64,000 nt of DNA from Bin80 sp026708685 (GCA_965200955.1 OZ241742.1:682001-746000), one strand, 5' to 3'. Shown: positions 1 to 9,307, numbered from the stretch's first letter. Made by a program: numbers and translations. Notes: a model not told the origin generated them from the sequence alone.

Positions 1-117
1 GCTGTTCGTAACGGTTTTGTGATTATGTCAAATGATAGGGCATCATCAATCGGACATGAACATCTGAAAGCTCAAGCATCAGGATTATGCATGCTTTCCA
101 TCAAACTAATTCAATGA
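1..117 (+). CDS. C-terminal end of an unidentified protein, cut by the window edge
   Basis: An open frame enters from the left edge and ends at a TGA at 115-117, giving 38 residues that include VIMSNDR. The piece is too short to assign. SND with flanking hydrophobic residues is loosely like the end of PIN or DUF5615-type toxins, but this is only an impression. No start is visible in the window. Confidence 0.3.
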   Translation, partial: AVRNGFVIMSNDRASSIGHEHLKAQASGLCMLSIKLIQ

Positions 118-338
118 TTCAAGTAGAAATGGTAGGATCATTGAAATTCAACGCTGAAGAAATTTCAACCATTGTTGGATTTTAGATACCGATACATGGT
201 ACACCCCAAATGAGAGAAAAGGGTATAGGTGAAATACCTGAGCTATTGGACTTGTTCAGACATTTGGTGACGTTTGGTAGAGTTAGAAGTATTAAATGGG
301 TTTCCGTGTCCAATTAGACGCTGAACTTACAAGGTGAA
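118..338. other. Intergenic stretch, nothing recognised
   Basis: About 220 bases lie between the left-edge fragment and the rtcB-like gene. All frames are broken, and I see no tRNA, terminator or repeat. It probably holds the upstream signals of the broken rtcB-like gene. Confidence 0.4.
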
Positions 339-1766
339 ATGACCATTACTGGCAAATATTTAATCAGTGAGGGATTCAAGGAGGGGAAAAGGATCGGAGC
401 GATTCTTAAGGAATTTGAATCTCTTTTTGAGAATTTTCCTATTTGTGACGATTGGGGTAAAGTGGAGTTGATTCTCGAAAAGCATCGTGCTCAGCAGGAT
501 TTGGAGGATGCACAGAAACTGCAGACCATTCCTATGCTGAACATAAATCAGACGGTTCAACCGTTCTTCAATATCGTGGCTACAGATCCGATTGAAGAAG
601 AGAATGTGGAGAAGGTCAAGTTGACCATAGAGGAGATGGTAAGAATACCAACGGTGGTCGGTGCTGCTGTTTTCCCTGATGCCTGCCCATCTGGAAATTC
701 TGCACCTGTAGGAACTGTGTTTGGTGCTAGGAATGCCATTCACCCCAGTTGGCATTCTGCGGATATTTGCTGTTCAATGTTTGCCACTAATTTTGGAAAG
801 AGAGATCCGAAACTTGTTTTGGATCAAGCATTTGATGTGACCCATTTTGGAGGCGGTGGACGGCGTAGGGAAGATGAGATTCCGTTGCCAGATACCCTGA
901 TGCAATCGCTCAAACATCACACGGAGGACAATCATTTCTTCAATGATCAGAAATTGCAGTATTGTATCCGATCTCACTTTGCAACGCAAGGGGATGGGAA
1001 TCATTTTCTGTTTGTTGGCCAATCACAAAAGACAGGAGATACATGGATGGTAACGCATCATGGATCACGAGGGTTCGGAGCGAGGTTGTATAAGTCGGCG
1101 ATGAAAATAGCTGAGACGCACAGGCAACGTATTTGCCCTGATTTACCGAAGATACACGCTTGGATTCCTTTTGATAGTGATGATGGATTGAATTATTTCA
1201 GGGCCTTAGAATACCTTTCCTCTTGGACTCAGGCAAGTCATCAAGCGATTCATTCACTGGTCAGTAAACCACTGAGAATCAAGGTGAGAGATCAATACTG
1301 GAATCCGCATAATCACGTATTCATGGAGAAGAAATCTGATGGGATTCCTATATTTTAGCATGCAAAAGGTGCCACACCAGTGGACCAAAAATTTATGCAT
1401 GATACTAAAGGAGTACAGATCATTCCACTGAGCATGGCAGATCCGATTTTGCTGGTCACTGGAACAACGACGAATACCAACCATGGCTTTGCTCCACATG
1501 GTGCTGGTCATAATATGTCAAGGACTCAGCACCGTAAATCAAAGGCTGGCCAAACGATAGAAGAAATTCTTGCTGAAGAGACGGCGGGTTTGGATATTCG
1601 TTTCTTCGGTGGTGACCCCGATATAACGGAATTACCATCGGCATACAAGTGTGCTGATACGGTAGAGTCCCAAATTAAGAGGTTCAATCTTGCAACGATT
1701 GTAGATAAAATTCAGCCATATGGATCCATCATGTGTGGGCATCAGGATTGGAGCAGGCGGAGATGA
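339..1766 (+). pseudogene. rtcB: RtcB-like RNA ligase gene with an in-frame amber codon
   Basis: RtcB proteins join 2',3'-cyclic phosphate or 3'-phosphate RNA ends to 5'-OH ends using Mn2+ and GTP. Family blocks appear in order: HSADICCSM (metal-binding region), HFATQGDGNHF, THHGSRGFGARL, NHVF, HAKGATP and PHGAGHNMSRTQ, the last around the guanylylated histidine. The frame starts at ATG 339 and is open to 1355, where TAG (1356-1358) falls directly before HAKGATP. The same frame then continues to 1766 with the rest of the protein. Nothing else is missing, so this is a single nonsense mutation, a sequencing error or a readthrough site. If translation stops at TAG, the product lacks the guanylylation region and would be inactive. 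The ending IQPYGSIMCG is typical of the family. Confidence 0.85.
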
Positions 1767-1925
1767 GACGGATCGTGGATTACAACCTGCGATAACGGCA
1801 TAAGTCAATTCGGATCGTCGTGTGTTGAGATGTTCCGTTTCAAGGGAGGGATTCCAGTTGTGAATATGGAATATCCAGAGCTAAGAACAAGGAATAGTCT
1901 GCTCCAATTCTTTACTGCTGTGATC

Positions 1926-2387
1926 CTACGGATCCACGCGCCAGCCAAGGACATCAGTTGGATCCTTGTCAAGCCCAATCTCTTCAGGAAGATGGATCAG
2001 TTTCAGAGAGGCCTCAGTGGCTAATGTTCCATCTGCGAGATAAATCATTCCAGTAGCCTGTGCATAATGTCCACGAAAGTGCTGTCGCTTTGCGACAATA
2101 TGTAAGGACTCCTCAACGGGAACGGGGTGGCGATACTTCACATCAAGTCGTACCGACATCATAAAGGAATGGAAATCGTCAATCAAGGATACACGCCCAA
2201 CAATCTCATCCAGGATGGCAGCCTGAATTCCACCGTGGACAATGCCGGGATACCCTTCATAAGATTTGGAGACCACATAATGAGATTCAACCATGTCTTT
2301 GCCATTATCATAGAAAGACATGTATAAACCATGCGGATTGTTGCGCCCACACACAAAGCAGTTGTCACTATTGGGCTGCTTGTTCAC
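1926..2387 (-). CDS. PaaI-type hotdog-fold thioesterase
   Basis: A 153-residue protein of hotdog-fold acyl-CoA thioesterase length. The motif VHGGIQAAILDE near residue 51 is the usual active-site segment (HGG...D/E on the central helix), and VKYRHPVPV is the following strand. The N-terminus has CFVCGRNNPHGL, a two-cysteine opening seen in many members of this family. The likely role is hydrolysis of an acyl- or aryl-CoA thioester in the cytoplasm; the substrate cannot be read. It starts one base after the pntB stop codon, so it is the last gene of the pnt operon and probably co-transcribed, although no direct functional link to transhydrogenase is known. Confidence 0.85.
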   Translation of the reverse strand: MNKQPNSDNCFVCGRNNPHGLYMSFYDNGKDMVESHYVVSKSYEGYPGIVHGGIQAAILDEIVGRVSLIDDFHSFMMSVRLDVKYRHPVPVEESLHIVAKRQHFRGHYAQATGMIYLADGTLATEASLKLIHLPEEIGLDKDPTDVLGWRVDP

Positions 2388-2388
2388 C

Positions 2389-3762
2389 TTAGACGGCTTT
2401 GACCTCGGTAATCAACTCAGAAACGGAATCCTTAGCATCACCAAAGAGCATACGCGTATTTGGCTCAAAAAAGAGCAGGTTGGGGATCCCCGAATATCCG
2501 GGGCGCATGCTCCGTTTGAGAAAAACGACCGTCCCAGCTTGATCTACATTTAGGATAGGCATTCCGTAGATGGGACTTGACTTGTCATGGCGTGCCGCAG
2601 GATTGACAACATCATTGGCACCAATCACTAGGGCTACATCGGTCGATTCAAACTCGTGATTGATCTCATCCATCTCATACAGAGAATCGTAGGGTACATT
2701 CGCCTCAGCCAGAAGTACATTCATATGACCAGGCATCCGTCCAGCCACTGGATGAACTGCATATTTAACCTCAACGCCCATGGACTCTAAAACTTCAGCC
2801 AATTCACGGACTTGATGTTGGGCTTGTGCTACAGCAAGTCCATAACCCGGCACAATAATGACTTTTCGGGCATAACTAAGCATGATGGCCGTATCATCGG
2901 GAGTCGTGGATGTAATGGTTTTACCATCTACTAATTTTCCAGATTCTTCATCGTTGGAATCACCCCCAAACCCACCAATCATGACCTGCCAGAACTTACG
3001 GTTCATGGCCACACACATCGTATTGGTCAGAATAATTCCCGAAGCTCCAACCAAGGCACCACTGATGATCAAGGCTGTATTGTTGAGGACAAATCCCGTA
3101 GCAGCTGCGGCCAATCCAGAGAGAGCATTTAAGAAGGCAACAATGACGGGCATGTCCGCTCCACCAATAGGGAGGACGATGAGGACTCCAAACAACAGGG
3201 ATAAGCCAGTAAGAATCCAAAGACAGGTGATCGGATCTCCACCTAAAAATACCCATGTAATGGATCCAATGATAGATAGAGTAATACCTCCAAGCACGAT
3301 GTACTGCCCGAAAAATTGAATCGGATTGCCCGTCATCTTCGCACTGAGCTTCAAGAAGGCAATTAAGCTTCCCGAAAAAGTAACAACACCAATGAACACA
3401 CTCAGAAATGCAGCAAGATTTTGATCTGCCCCCGATTGTATAATTTCTGAAGTTGCGACCAGTGAAGACGCTAACCCACCGAACCCGTTAAACGCGGCCA
3501 CCAGTTCAGGCATGGCCGTCATCTTGACACGTCTGGCCATCAAAGCACCAATGAATCCTCCAATCATCAAACCTGCAATCATCTCTGCAGGAGTCAGAAT
3601 CTGGCGTAAAAATAACGTGCCAACCACAGCAAGAAGCATTCCTAGCCCCGCGATACGATTCCCTGTTCTTGCAGTGACAGGAGATTGCAATCTCTTTAGC
3701 CCCACAATAAAGAGGATTGCGGAAATGAGATAGACGACATTAATGATCAATTCAGAGGACAT
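2389..3762 (-). CDS. pntB: NAD(P) transhydrogenase beta subunit
   Basis: 457 residues, the normal length of PntB. The first two thirds are strongly hydrophobic with about eight or nine membrane segments. The C-terminal third, from about residue 280, is the soluble NADP(H)-binding domain III, with VIIVPGYGLAVAQAQH (dinucleotide loop) and VALVIGANDVVNPAA (nicotinamide contact region). With the two PntA-derived subunits it forms the inner-membrane complex that uses the proton gradient to reduce NADP+ with NADH. Its ATG overlaps the stop of the upstream subunit as TAATG, pointing to translational coupling. Very secure. Confidence 0.97.
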   Translation of the reverse strand: MSSELIINVVYLISAILFIVGLKRLQSPVTARTGNRIAGLGMLLAVVGTLFLRQILTPAEMIAGLMIGGFIGALMARRVKMTAMPELVAAFNGFGGLASSLVATSEIIQSGADQNLAAFLSVFIGVVTFSGSLIAFLKLSAKMTGNPIQFFGQYIVLGGITLSIIGSITWVFLGGDPITCLWILTGLSLLFGVLIVLPIGGADMPVIVAFLNALSGLAAAATGFVLNNTALIISGALVGASGIILTNTMCVAMNRKFWQVMIGGFGGDSNDEESGKLVDGKTITSTTPDDTAIMLSYARKVIIVPGYGLAVAQAQHQVRELAEVLESMGVEVKYAVHPVAGRMPGHMNVLLAEANVPYDSLYEMDEINHEFESTDVALVIGANDVVNPAARHDKSSPIYGMPILNVDQAGTVVFLKRSMRPGYSGIPNLLFFEPNTRMLFGDAKDSVSELITEVKAV

Positions 3763-4049
3763 TAGTCAGTGGGTCTCTTTTTGAACATTTCCAACATACG
3801 GCCTGTCACCATAAAGCCTCCCACAACATTAATGGTTGCAGCAATCAATGCGAAGACACCGATCCATTTGACCAAGGAGCCTCCATCCATACCTGCATAC
3901 ACCAAGGCACCAACAATGGTAATTCCACTGATGGCATTGGAGCCAGACATCAGAGGGGTATGCAAAGTTTGGGGAACCTTGCTTAGAATCTCCCGACCAA
4001 TAAACATGGCCAGTACAAAAAGTGTCACAAGTTGAAGTAGGAGTTCCAT
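3762..4049 (-). CDS. pntAB: NAD(P) transhydrogenase subunit alpha, membrane part
   Basis: 95 residues with three or four hydrophobic segments (starting MELLLQLVTLFVLAMFIG) and the conserved stretch TPLMSGSNAISGI. This corresponds to the C-terminal membrane domain of E. coli PntA, which is encoded separately in many bacteria. It helps form the proton channel with PntB. It lies 14 bases after pntAA and shares TAATG with pntB, so the three-subunit layout AA-AB-B is clear. Confidence 0.95.
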   Translation of the reverse strand: MELLLQLVTLFVLAMFIGREILSKVPQTLHTPLMSGSNAISGITIVGALVYAGMDGGSLVKWIGVFALIAATINVVGGFMVTGRMLEMFKKRPTD

Positions 4050-4063
4050 GGTAGTTACAATGA

Positions 4064-5191
4064 TTAAATCAGACCAAGCACTCGTTCATGCACAACCTGC
4101 CCACCGTGACAGACACATGCAGATTTAAAGATTTCATTCTCAAAATTTGTCTCAAATTCGCCATCTTCCATAAATTCACTGATCATAGATGATACCGTGC
4201 GTGCATACAGGAAACTGGCATCGGCGGGTACAGTGGCTGGAAGATTGGTTGGACCAAAAATCTGGACTCCATTATGAATCTGAACTTGGTCTGCTACAGT
4301 GAGGGTACAATTTCCACCAGTTGCAGCAGCAAGGTCAACAATGACGCTACCGGGCTTCATAGCCTCCACCGCTTCTTTACCCACTAAAGTTGGAGCCGCA
4401 CGCCCAGGAATCAATGCAGTCGTAATGACGACATCGGATGAGGCAAGATGGGGCACCAAAAGCTCCACCTGCTTTTCTGCTTTTGCCGCCATAAGAGCCT
4501 TAGCATACCCTCCCTCATCTTGCATATCATCGATTTCAAGGTCTAATTCAACAAACTGAGCACCGAGGCTTTTGACTTCTTCTCTGGCCGCTTCACGAAT
4601 ATCATATCCCCACACGCGAGCACCAAGCCTCCGAGCAGTAGCAATTGCCTGTAAACCAGCAACGCCAGCCCCAAGTATGGTAACATTGGCAGGGCGGACC
4701 GTCCCAGCGGCAGTAGTAAGGAGGGGGAAAAATTTAGGTAAGTGATTGGCTGCAATCAAGGTCGCTTTGTATCCAGATAATGATGCCATCGCACTCAAGG
4801 CATCCATTTTCTGTGCTCTGGAAATCCGGGGTACGAGTTCCATAGCGAGTGCCGTAACTCCCCGCTCTGCAAGTGTAGAAATTCGCTTCGGATCGTCAAG
4901 AGGTTGCAGAAATCCAACAATTGCAGATTTTTCTTGAAGACGAGAGATCTCTTCATCAGACGGGGATGTAACCAGAGCAATGATATCCGATTGCCATGCT
5001 TCTTCCTCGTTGACAATGCGGGCACCAGCTTCACCAAATGCATCATCACTGAATCCTGCTTGTTGGCCAGCACCAGATTCAATCAGAATCTCCAATCCAC
5101 TTTTGGACAGAGAAGACAATACTTTAGGAACTAACGCTACCCGAGTTTCTGTTTCCTGCGAGGCACGAACAGCTGATAAGGTAAGACTCAT
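4064..5191 (-). CDS. pntAA: NAD(P) transhydrogenase subunit alpha, NAD-binding part
   Basis: 375 residues related to alanine dehydrogenase. An N-terminal domain begins with ETETRVALVPKVL, the family signature region, followed by VTILGAGVAGLQAIATARRLGARVWGYD, a Rossmann GxGxxG NAD site around residue 170. GSVIVDLAAATGGNC lies near residue 265. This soluble domain I binds NADH on the cytoplasmic face and passes hydride to PntB. It is the first gene of the minus-strand pnt operon; the promoter should lie in 5192-5340. The ATG at 5191 is preceded by AGGTAAATGTC, one of the better ribosome sites here. Confidence 0.96.
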   Translation of the reverse strand: MSLTLSAVRASQETETRVALVPKVLSSLSKSGLEILIESGAGQQAGFSDDAFGEAGARIVNEEEAWQSDIIALVTSPSDEEISRLQEKSAIVGFLQPLDDPKRISTLAERGVTALAMELVPRISRAQKMDALSAMASLSGYKATLIAANHLPKFFPLLTTAAGTVRPANVTILGAGVAGLQAIATARRLGARVWGYDIREAAREEVKSLGAQFVELDLEIDDMQDEGGYAKALMAAKAEKQVELLVPHLASSDVVITTALIPGRAAPTLVGKEAVEAMKPGSVIVDLAAATGGNCTLTVADQVQIHNGVQIFGPTNLPATVPADASFLYARTVSSMISEFMEDGEFETNFENEIFKSACVCHGGQVVHERVLGLI

Positions 5192-5343
5192 GACATTTAC
5201 CTAGTTACAAAATTGATCACACCCATTACATACATGACAAATTGATCGGACAATCTTTGATTGAAGAAAAAAAGAGTTGTAAAGGAATCTTTATCAATAT
5301 ACAAAAGGAAAAGATACTCTGCCAGACAGATCACAAGACGGAG

Positions 5344-6432
5344 TCATCCGTTTCTCTTTTCAAAGTCTTTCATAAAATCAACCAAGACCTTCACAGAGTC
5401 CAATGTACAAGCATTATAGATGGAAGCCCGCATTCCACCGACGGACCGATGGCCTTTCAATGCAAGGAGTCCATGTTCAGCCGCTTCGTGAATAAAGACT
5501 GGCTCTAAGTCTTCCTGATGAAGCCGAAACGTTACATTCATTTCAGAACGGGAGGTTTTTTCGGCGGTTCCTTTATAGAATTCGCTCTGATCAATGGTTG
5601 AGTATAAAAGGGATGCCTTTTGATGATTGATCTTTTGAATTCCAGAGATTCCACCCTGATCCTGTAACCAGTCTAATACCTTTTCAACGATATACACTGC
5701 AAAGACAGGGGGAGTATTGAAGCACTTCGCTGCGTGCGTTCCATAGTCCAGCATCGTGGGCAATGAGTTCTTTCGTGTATCAAGAAAATCATCACGAATG
5801 AGGATCACAGTTACACCAGCAGGTCCAATATTCTTCTGTGCTCCTGCATAGATGAGTCCATACCGATCTAACTCTATCGGTCGGCTTAGAAAATCGCTTG
5901 ATGCATCACATACCAGAGGAGAGTCTACATCAGGAGTCGATTGGAACTGAGTTCCATAGATGGTATTGTTTGAGGTGTAATGTACATACACATCATCAGA
6001 GCTTAGATCCCATAGAGATGGGTCAGGAATATAGTTAAATCCAGAATCCGCACTGGATGCGATCATGCGGCCCTTTCCGATCTGGTCAGCTTCAGCATGT
6101 GCTTTCTTCGCCCAAGATCCGGTCAGTAGATACCCCGCCTGCCCATCATGAGGAAGAAAATTCAGAGGCACTTGGTGGAACTGCATGGATGCTCCTCCTC
6201 CCAAGAAAAGAATATGCCAGTCTTGGCTAAGCCCAAGTAGGTTCGTGATTCGTTCACGAGCAGAAGCCTCTATCTGAATGTATTCTGGAGATCTGTGAGA
6301 TATTTCCATCACAGATGATCCGGTTTGTGCAAAAACTGGAAGTTCTTCGCATACCGATTCAAGGACAGCAAGGGGGAGTGTTCCAGGTCCTGCAGAAAAA
6401 TTATGGAGTCGATTAGGATCGATAGAATTCAT
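5344..6432 (-). CDS. serC: Phosphoserine aminotransferase
   Basis: About 362 residues, normal for SerC. The protein opens with LHNFSAGPGTLP, the substrate-binding N-terminus, has FLGGGASMQF (PLP phosphate contact) and GAQKNIGPAGVTVI with the PLP-binding lysine, and ends with GHRSVGGMRASIYNA, the conserved C-terminal region. It converts 3-phosphohydroxypyruvate and glutamate to phosphoserine and 2-oxoglutarate, the second step of serine synthesis, and may also serve vitamin B6 synthesis. ATG 6432 is preferred over a TTG one codon upstream. It starts four bases after serA, within the DUF1015-serA-serC operon. Confidence 0.97.
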   Translation of the reverse strand: MNSIDPNRLHNFSAGPGTLPLAVLESVCEELPVFAQTGSSVMEISHRSPEYIQIEASARERITNLLGLSQDWHILFLGGGASMQFHQVPLNFLPHDGQAGYLLTGSWAKKAHAEADQIGKGRMIASSADSGFNYIPDPSLWDLSSDDVYVHYTSNNTIYGTQFQSTPDVDSPLVCDASSDFLSRPIELDRYGLIYAGAQKNIGPAGVTVILIRDDFLDTRKNSLPTMLDYGTHAAKCFNTPPVFAVYIVEKVLDWLQDQGGISGIQKINHQKASLLYSTIDQSEFYKGTAEKTSRSEMNVTFRLHQEDLEPVFIHEAAEHGLLALKGHRSVGGMRASIYNACTLDSVKVLVDFMKDFEKRNG

Positions 6433-6436
6433 CAAC

Positions 6437-7639
6437 TTAAAGTTTGATTTGTGAAACAGCTAAGATGTCGGGGGTCTCTTTTAGCAAACTGCAAAGATCT
6501 TCGGAGGGAGTACCAACGACACGGATTCGTGCAACTGCCGCATTGACTTTTCCAGTAAACACCTGATTTTCCATCTCTTGGATATTCAAATGATATTTTC
6601 GAACCAAATTGAGCACATTGGCAAGAACACCGACTTTGTCCAAATGTCGGACGGTGAGCACATGCGTAGCCGAAGATTGTTCGGCAATATTGACGCAATT
6701 ATGAACTATGCCAGTCTGGTGATAGGCATGAATTATGCGTACTACTTCTTCACCAGTAGCCAATTGTGCCTGATCAGTAGACGCTCCAATATGATGGGTT
6801 AGGTAAACATTGGGATGGTGGATCAGTGGGGTTTCCAGAGTGCCCTCTTTGCCTAGTGGTTCATCTACAAAGACATCAAGTGCTACCCGAATCCCTTTTG
6901 TATCTAATGCTTTGAGAAGAGAGGTCTCATCAATGACACTTCCTCGTGAAGTATTGATGAGCAATGCTCCTGGCTTTATCGCATCAAAAAAATTTTGGTT
7001 CGCAAGCTGAAATGTGTCCTGATTCGCCGCGACATGGAAAGAGATGATATCTGCATTGGAGGCGACTTTGAGTGGACTGTCCAAATAATGAATACCCAAA
7101 GACGCAGCCTTCTCTGGAGTCAATGAGCGGCTCCAGGCACAGATGTTTAATCCCATAGAGGATGCCATGCGGGCAACAAGTAGGCCAATATGTCCCAGCC
7201 CAATCAGTCCCAGTACTTGACCTTTGAGTCCACGGCCTTTTCCATAGAGGCCCTTTTGCCAGCGTCCACTGCGAGCATCTATAACGTTGTCGGGAATCCT
7301 TCGATCGAGTGCAACAATCAACCCGATCGTCAATTCAGCAACGGCGGTTGCATTTTTGCCCGGACAGTTGGCGACAAAGATACCCAGTTCTGAAGCAGCA
7401 TCTATATCAATGGTATCAAATCCAGCACCAGCACGAACGATGAGTTCTAAAGACGGTGCATGCGTTAAGATCTCCTTTGTTACCTTCGTAGATTTAACCA
7501 CGAGTGACTCAGCATCCGTAGAAACTAACATCCTTCGGAGGTCTTCACCTGCACAATCCTGAACTGTAATTACATGTCCCTTACTCCTTAGTGAATCAAT
7601 GATTTCTTCAGGGAGTGAGTCGGCAACAAGAACGCGCAT
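6437..7639 (-). CDS. serA: D-3-phosphoglycerate dehydrogenase with C-terminal ACT domain
   Basis: About 400 residues. An N-terminal substrate domain with IVRAGAGFDTIDID is followed by the NAD-binding GLIGLGHIGLLVA, the catalytic INTSRGSVIDE arginine region and the HHIGAST histidine loop. A C-terminal ACT domain (VLTVRHLDKVGVLANVLNL) suggests allosteric control by serine or a related effector. It oxidises 3-phosphoglycerate, the first step of serine synthesis. ATG at 7639 overlaps the DUF1015 stop codon as TAATG and gives the expected start MRVLVADSL. An in-frame start 15 bases upstream adds only non-conserved residues. Confidence 0.97.
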   Translation of the reverse strand: MRVLVADSLPEEIIDSLRSKGHVITVQDCAGEDLRRMLVSTDAESLVVKSTKVTKEILTHAPSLELIVRAGAGFDTIDIDAASELGIFVANCPGKNATAVAELTIGLIVALDRRIPDNVIDARSGRWQKGLYGKGRGLKGQVLGLIGLGHIGLLVARMASSMGLNICAWSRSLTPEKAASLGIHYLDSPLKVASNADIISFHVAANQDTFQLANQNFFDAIKPGALLINTSRGSVIDETSLLKALDTKGIRVALDVFVDEPLGKEGTLETPLIHHPNVYLTHHIGASTDQAQLATGEEVVRIIHAYHQTGIVHNCVNIAEQSSATHVLTVRHLDKVGVLANVLNLVRKYHLNIQEMENQVFTGKVNAAVARIRVVGTPSEDLCSLLKETPDILAVSQIKL

Positions 7640-8835
7640 TAGGTTCCAAAACAATGAATCAAAAGACCACTACGTAACTTGGGTTCAAACCAAGTTGATT
7701 TTGGAGGCATTAATTCGTGGGCATCAGAGACATCCAGAAGTTGATTCATGCTCGTGGCAAACATGGAAAACGCGACGGTACCCTCCGTAGATTGCACGCG
7801 TTGTTCCAGATGATCTGTCCCACGAATACCACCTACAAATGTAATTCTTGGATCCGTTCTCTGATCCATGATTCCAAGAAACGGTTCTAGGATGAATTCG
7901 CCAAGGCGCGCAACATCCAACTGGTCAGCTACACCCTTGCGTTCGGATGTTGGAAGAACAAGTGTATGCCATGTGCCGTCCACATAAAGGGAGATTTCAC
8001 CGCACTTGGTTGGTGATGGTTGATGTGTTGCACGATGGAGCATTCCCGATGAATCAAGATCCTGGAAGAATTTTGTGATGTCGGATACGTGAATGATACG
8101 GTTATAGGGAAGGATCTGAGTTTGACTCACTGGAAAACAAACCGCTGGAAAGAAATCACTACCAGCGACTTGATCGTCGTTCCACACTTTCCATGCTGCT
8201 TCGCATCGATGATGACCATCGGCAATATAGAGTCGATGAACCTGGGTAAACGCATCAATGAGTGACTGAGAATCAGAAAATGCCCATACCGTATGTTGAA
8301 TCCCGTCATCAGCAACAAAATCAAAGAGTGGTTTTTTCTCCATACATGCATCCATCAGATCCGTCACAGTGGAGTCATCTTTGAAGACGAGTTTGACCGG
8401 TTCGGCATGTGCGGATTGTTCACGGATATGTCGGGTACGGTCGGCAACTTTGGGAGGACGAGTATTTTCGTGTTTCAGGATGTTACCCTCTTTATATTCG
8501 TTTACAGATACTAGACTATACACTCCGACCTGCTCGTGATCACCCATTCTGAGTCGGTAAGCGTAGACGGTGGGGGCAGATTCCTGAATGCTATGGTCTC
8601 CACTGGCGAATTGACGTAGGTTTTCAGTTCCCTTTGCATAGACAGCATCGTCATATTCGCTGATGCCAGAGGGTAGATCAATTTCAGGGCGAATGACGTG
8701 CAGAAAACTAGAAGGATTTCCTTTTGCTAAGTCTCGTGCTTCGGGAACACTGATGACATCGTAGGGGACCGATGCGACGTGTTTAGCAGTATCCGATGTG
8801 GGACGAAGGGCAGCAAATGCCTTGATGGTAGCCAT
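7639..8835 (-). CDS. DUF1015 family protein
   Basis: 398 residues of the DUF1015 family. Recognisable blocks are VASVPYDVISVPEARDLAKGNPSSFLHVIRPE near the N-terminus and YIADGHHRCEAAW near residue 200; the histidine-rich ADGHHR segment is the most conserved part and suggests a catalytic or nucleotide-binding site. The biochemical function is not established. In many Bacteroidota-like genomes it sits beside serA and serC, as here, where its stop overlaps serA. This implies a role tied to serine synthesis, possibly phosphoserine or serine modification, but that is inference from position. First gene of its operon. Confidence 0.9.
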   Translation of the reverse strand: MATIKAFAALRPTSDTAKHVASVPYDVISVPEARDLAKGNPSSFLHVIRPEIDLPSGISEYDDAVYAKGTENLRQFASGDHSIQESAPTVYAYRLRMGDHEQVGVYSLVSVNEYKEGNILKHENTRPPKVADRTRHIREQSAHAEPVKLVFKDDSTVTDLMDACMEKKPLFDFVADDGIQHTVWAFSDSQSLIDAFTQVHRLYIADGHHRCEAAWKVWNDDQVAGSDFFPAVCFPVSQTQILPYNRIIHVSDITKFFQDLDSSGMLHRATHQPSPTKCGEISLYVDGTWHTLVLPTSERKGVADQLDVARLGEFILEPFLGIMDQRTDPRITFVGGIRGTDHLEQRVQSTEGTVAFSMFATSMNQLLDVSDAHELMPPKSTWFEPKLRSGLLIHCFGT

Positions 8836-8961
8836 ATGGTTGAAGAATGGTAATCAATGAGAAATGAGATCAAACCTGAGAACCACCTTGAACCATTATT
8901 TTGCTGTGCTGTGCCCAATAATGGAAACAAAAATTTTATTGAAGGATATAACATCTAATAT

Positions 8962-9301
8962 CGCGGGGTGGAGCAGTGGTAGCTCATCGGGCTCAGGTTT
9001 CATTTTCGTCTACTGAGGACTTCGCAAGTTTCAGTTGTTTTTGTAAGACGAAGGTGTTTTGGGCTGCGTGCTAAGGAAACTAGTACGTGATTTCTTGTCA
9101 AATTCGGGGAAGCCTGTTGCGTGGTAATCCCGAGCCAAGCCCTTTCGGGGGAAGGTGTAGAGACTTAACGGCAAGTCCCTAACGGTTCGGCCGAGGGTGA
9201 AGAGAAAGTCCAGACCACAAACGATCTTTATGGATCGGCGATGAAAGTCGTAGTTGGTATGCATAACCCGAAGGTCGCGGGTTCAAATCCCGCCCCCGCT
9301 A
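8962..9301 (+). tRNA. Initiator tRNA-fMet (CAU), interrupted by a group I intron
   Basis: The exons are 8962-8993 and 9262-9301. Joined, they fold into a full cloverleaf: acceptor CGCGGGG against CCCCGCU with a C1:U72 mismatch, D stem GAGC/GCUC with A11:U24, anticodon stem UCGGG/CCCGA, loop CUCAUAA with anticodon CAU, and T stem GCGGG/CCCGC. The unpaired 1:72 position, the A11:U24 pair and the three G:C pairs in the anticodon stem are marks of an initiator tRNA. CCA is not fully encoded. The two exons are separated by 268 nt inside the anticodon loop, described separately. No other initiator tRNA is visible in the window, so splicing may be essential. Confidence 0.93.
8994..9261 (+). ncRNA. 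Group I self-splicing intron (IC3-like), no ORF
   Basis: The 268-nt insert has the conserved core in order: AAATTCGGGGAAGCC (P), AATCCCGAGCCAAGCC (Q), GGTGTAGAGACTTAACGGC (R) and GAAGAGAAAGTCCAG (S). Helices found by eye are P3 CUUG/CAAG, P4 UCGGGG/UCCCGA, P6 around CCCTTTCGGGG, P7 GACUU/AAGUC, P8 CCCU/AGGG and P9 CGATC-TTTATG-GATCG. The core closely resembles the small Azoarcus tRNA-Ile intron. Boundaries follow the rule that the 5' exon ends in U (U33) and the intron ends in G (9261). A P1 helix is possible from CUCAG (8992-8996) with CUGAG (9013-9017), but it sets U33 against A instead of the usual G. No homing endonuclease is encoded. Confidence 0.9.
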
Positions 9302-9307
9302 CAACGG

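Noticed and set aside
1356..1358. Recoded amber (pyrrolysine) codon in the rtcB-like gene
   Set aside because: No pylT or pylS-like feature is visible, and no other gene here suggests amber recoding; mutation or error is simpler.
2882..3319. Plus-strand open frame of 145 codons inside pntB
   Set aside because: It is the shadow of a highly conserved minus-strand gene.
8962..9301. Possible tmRNA (tRNA-like ends with a long insert)
   Set aside because: The insert is in the anticodon loop, has the group I core and no tag-peptide reading frame, and the joined exons give a normal initiator tRNA.
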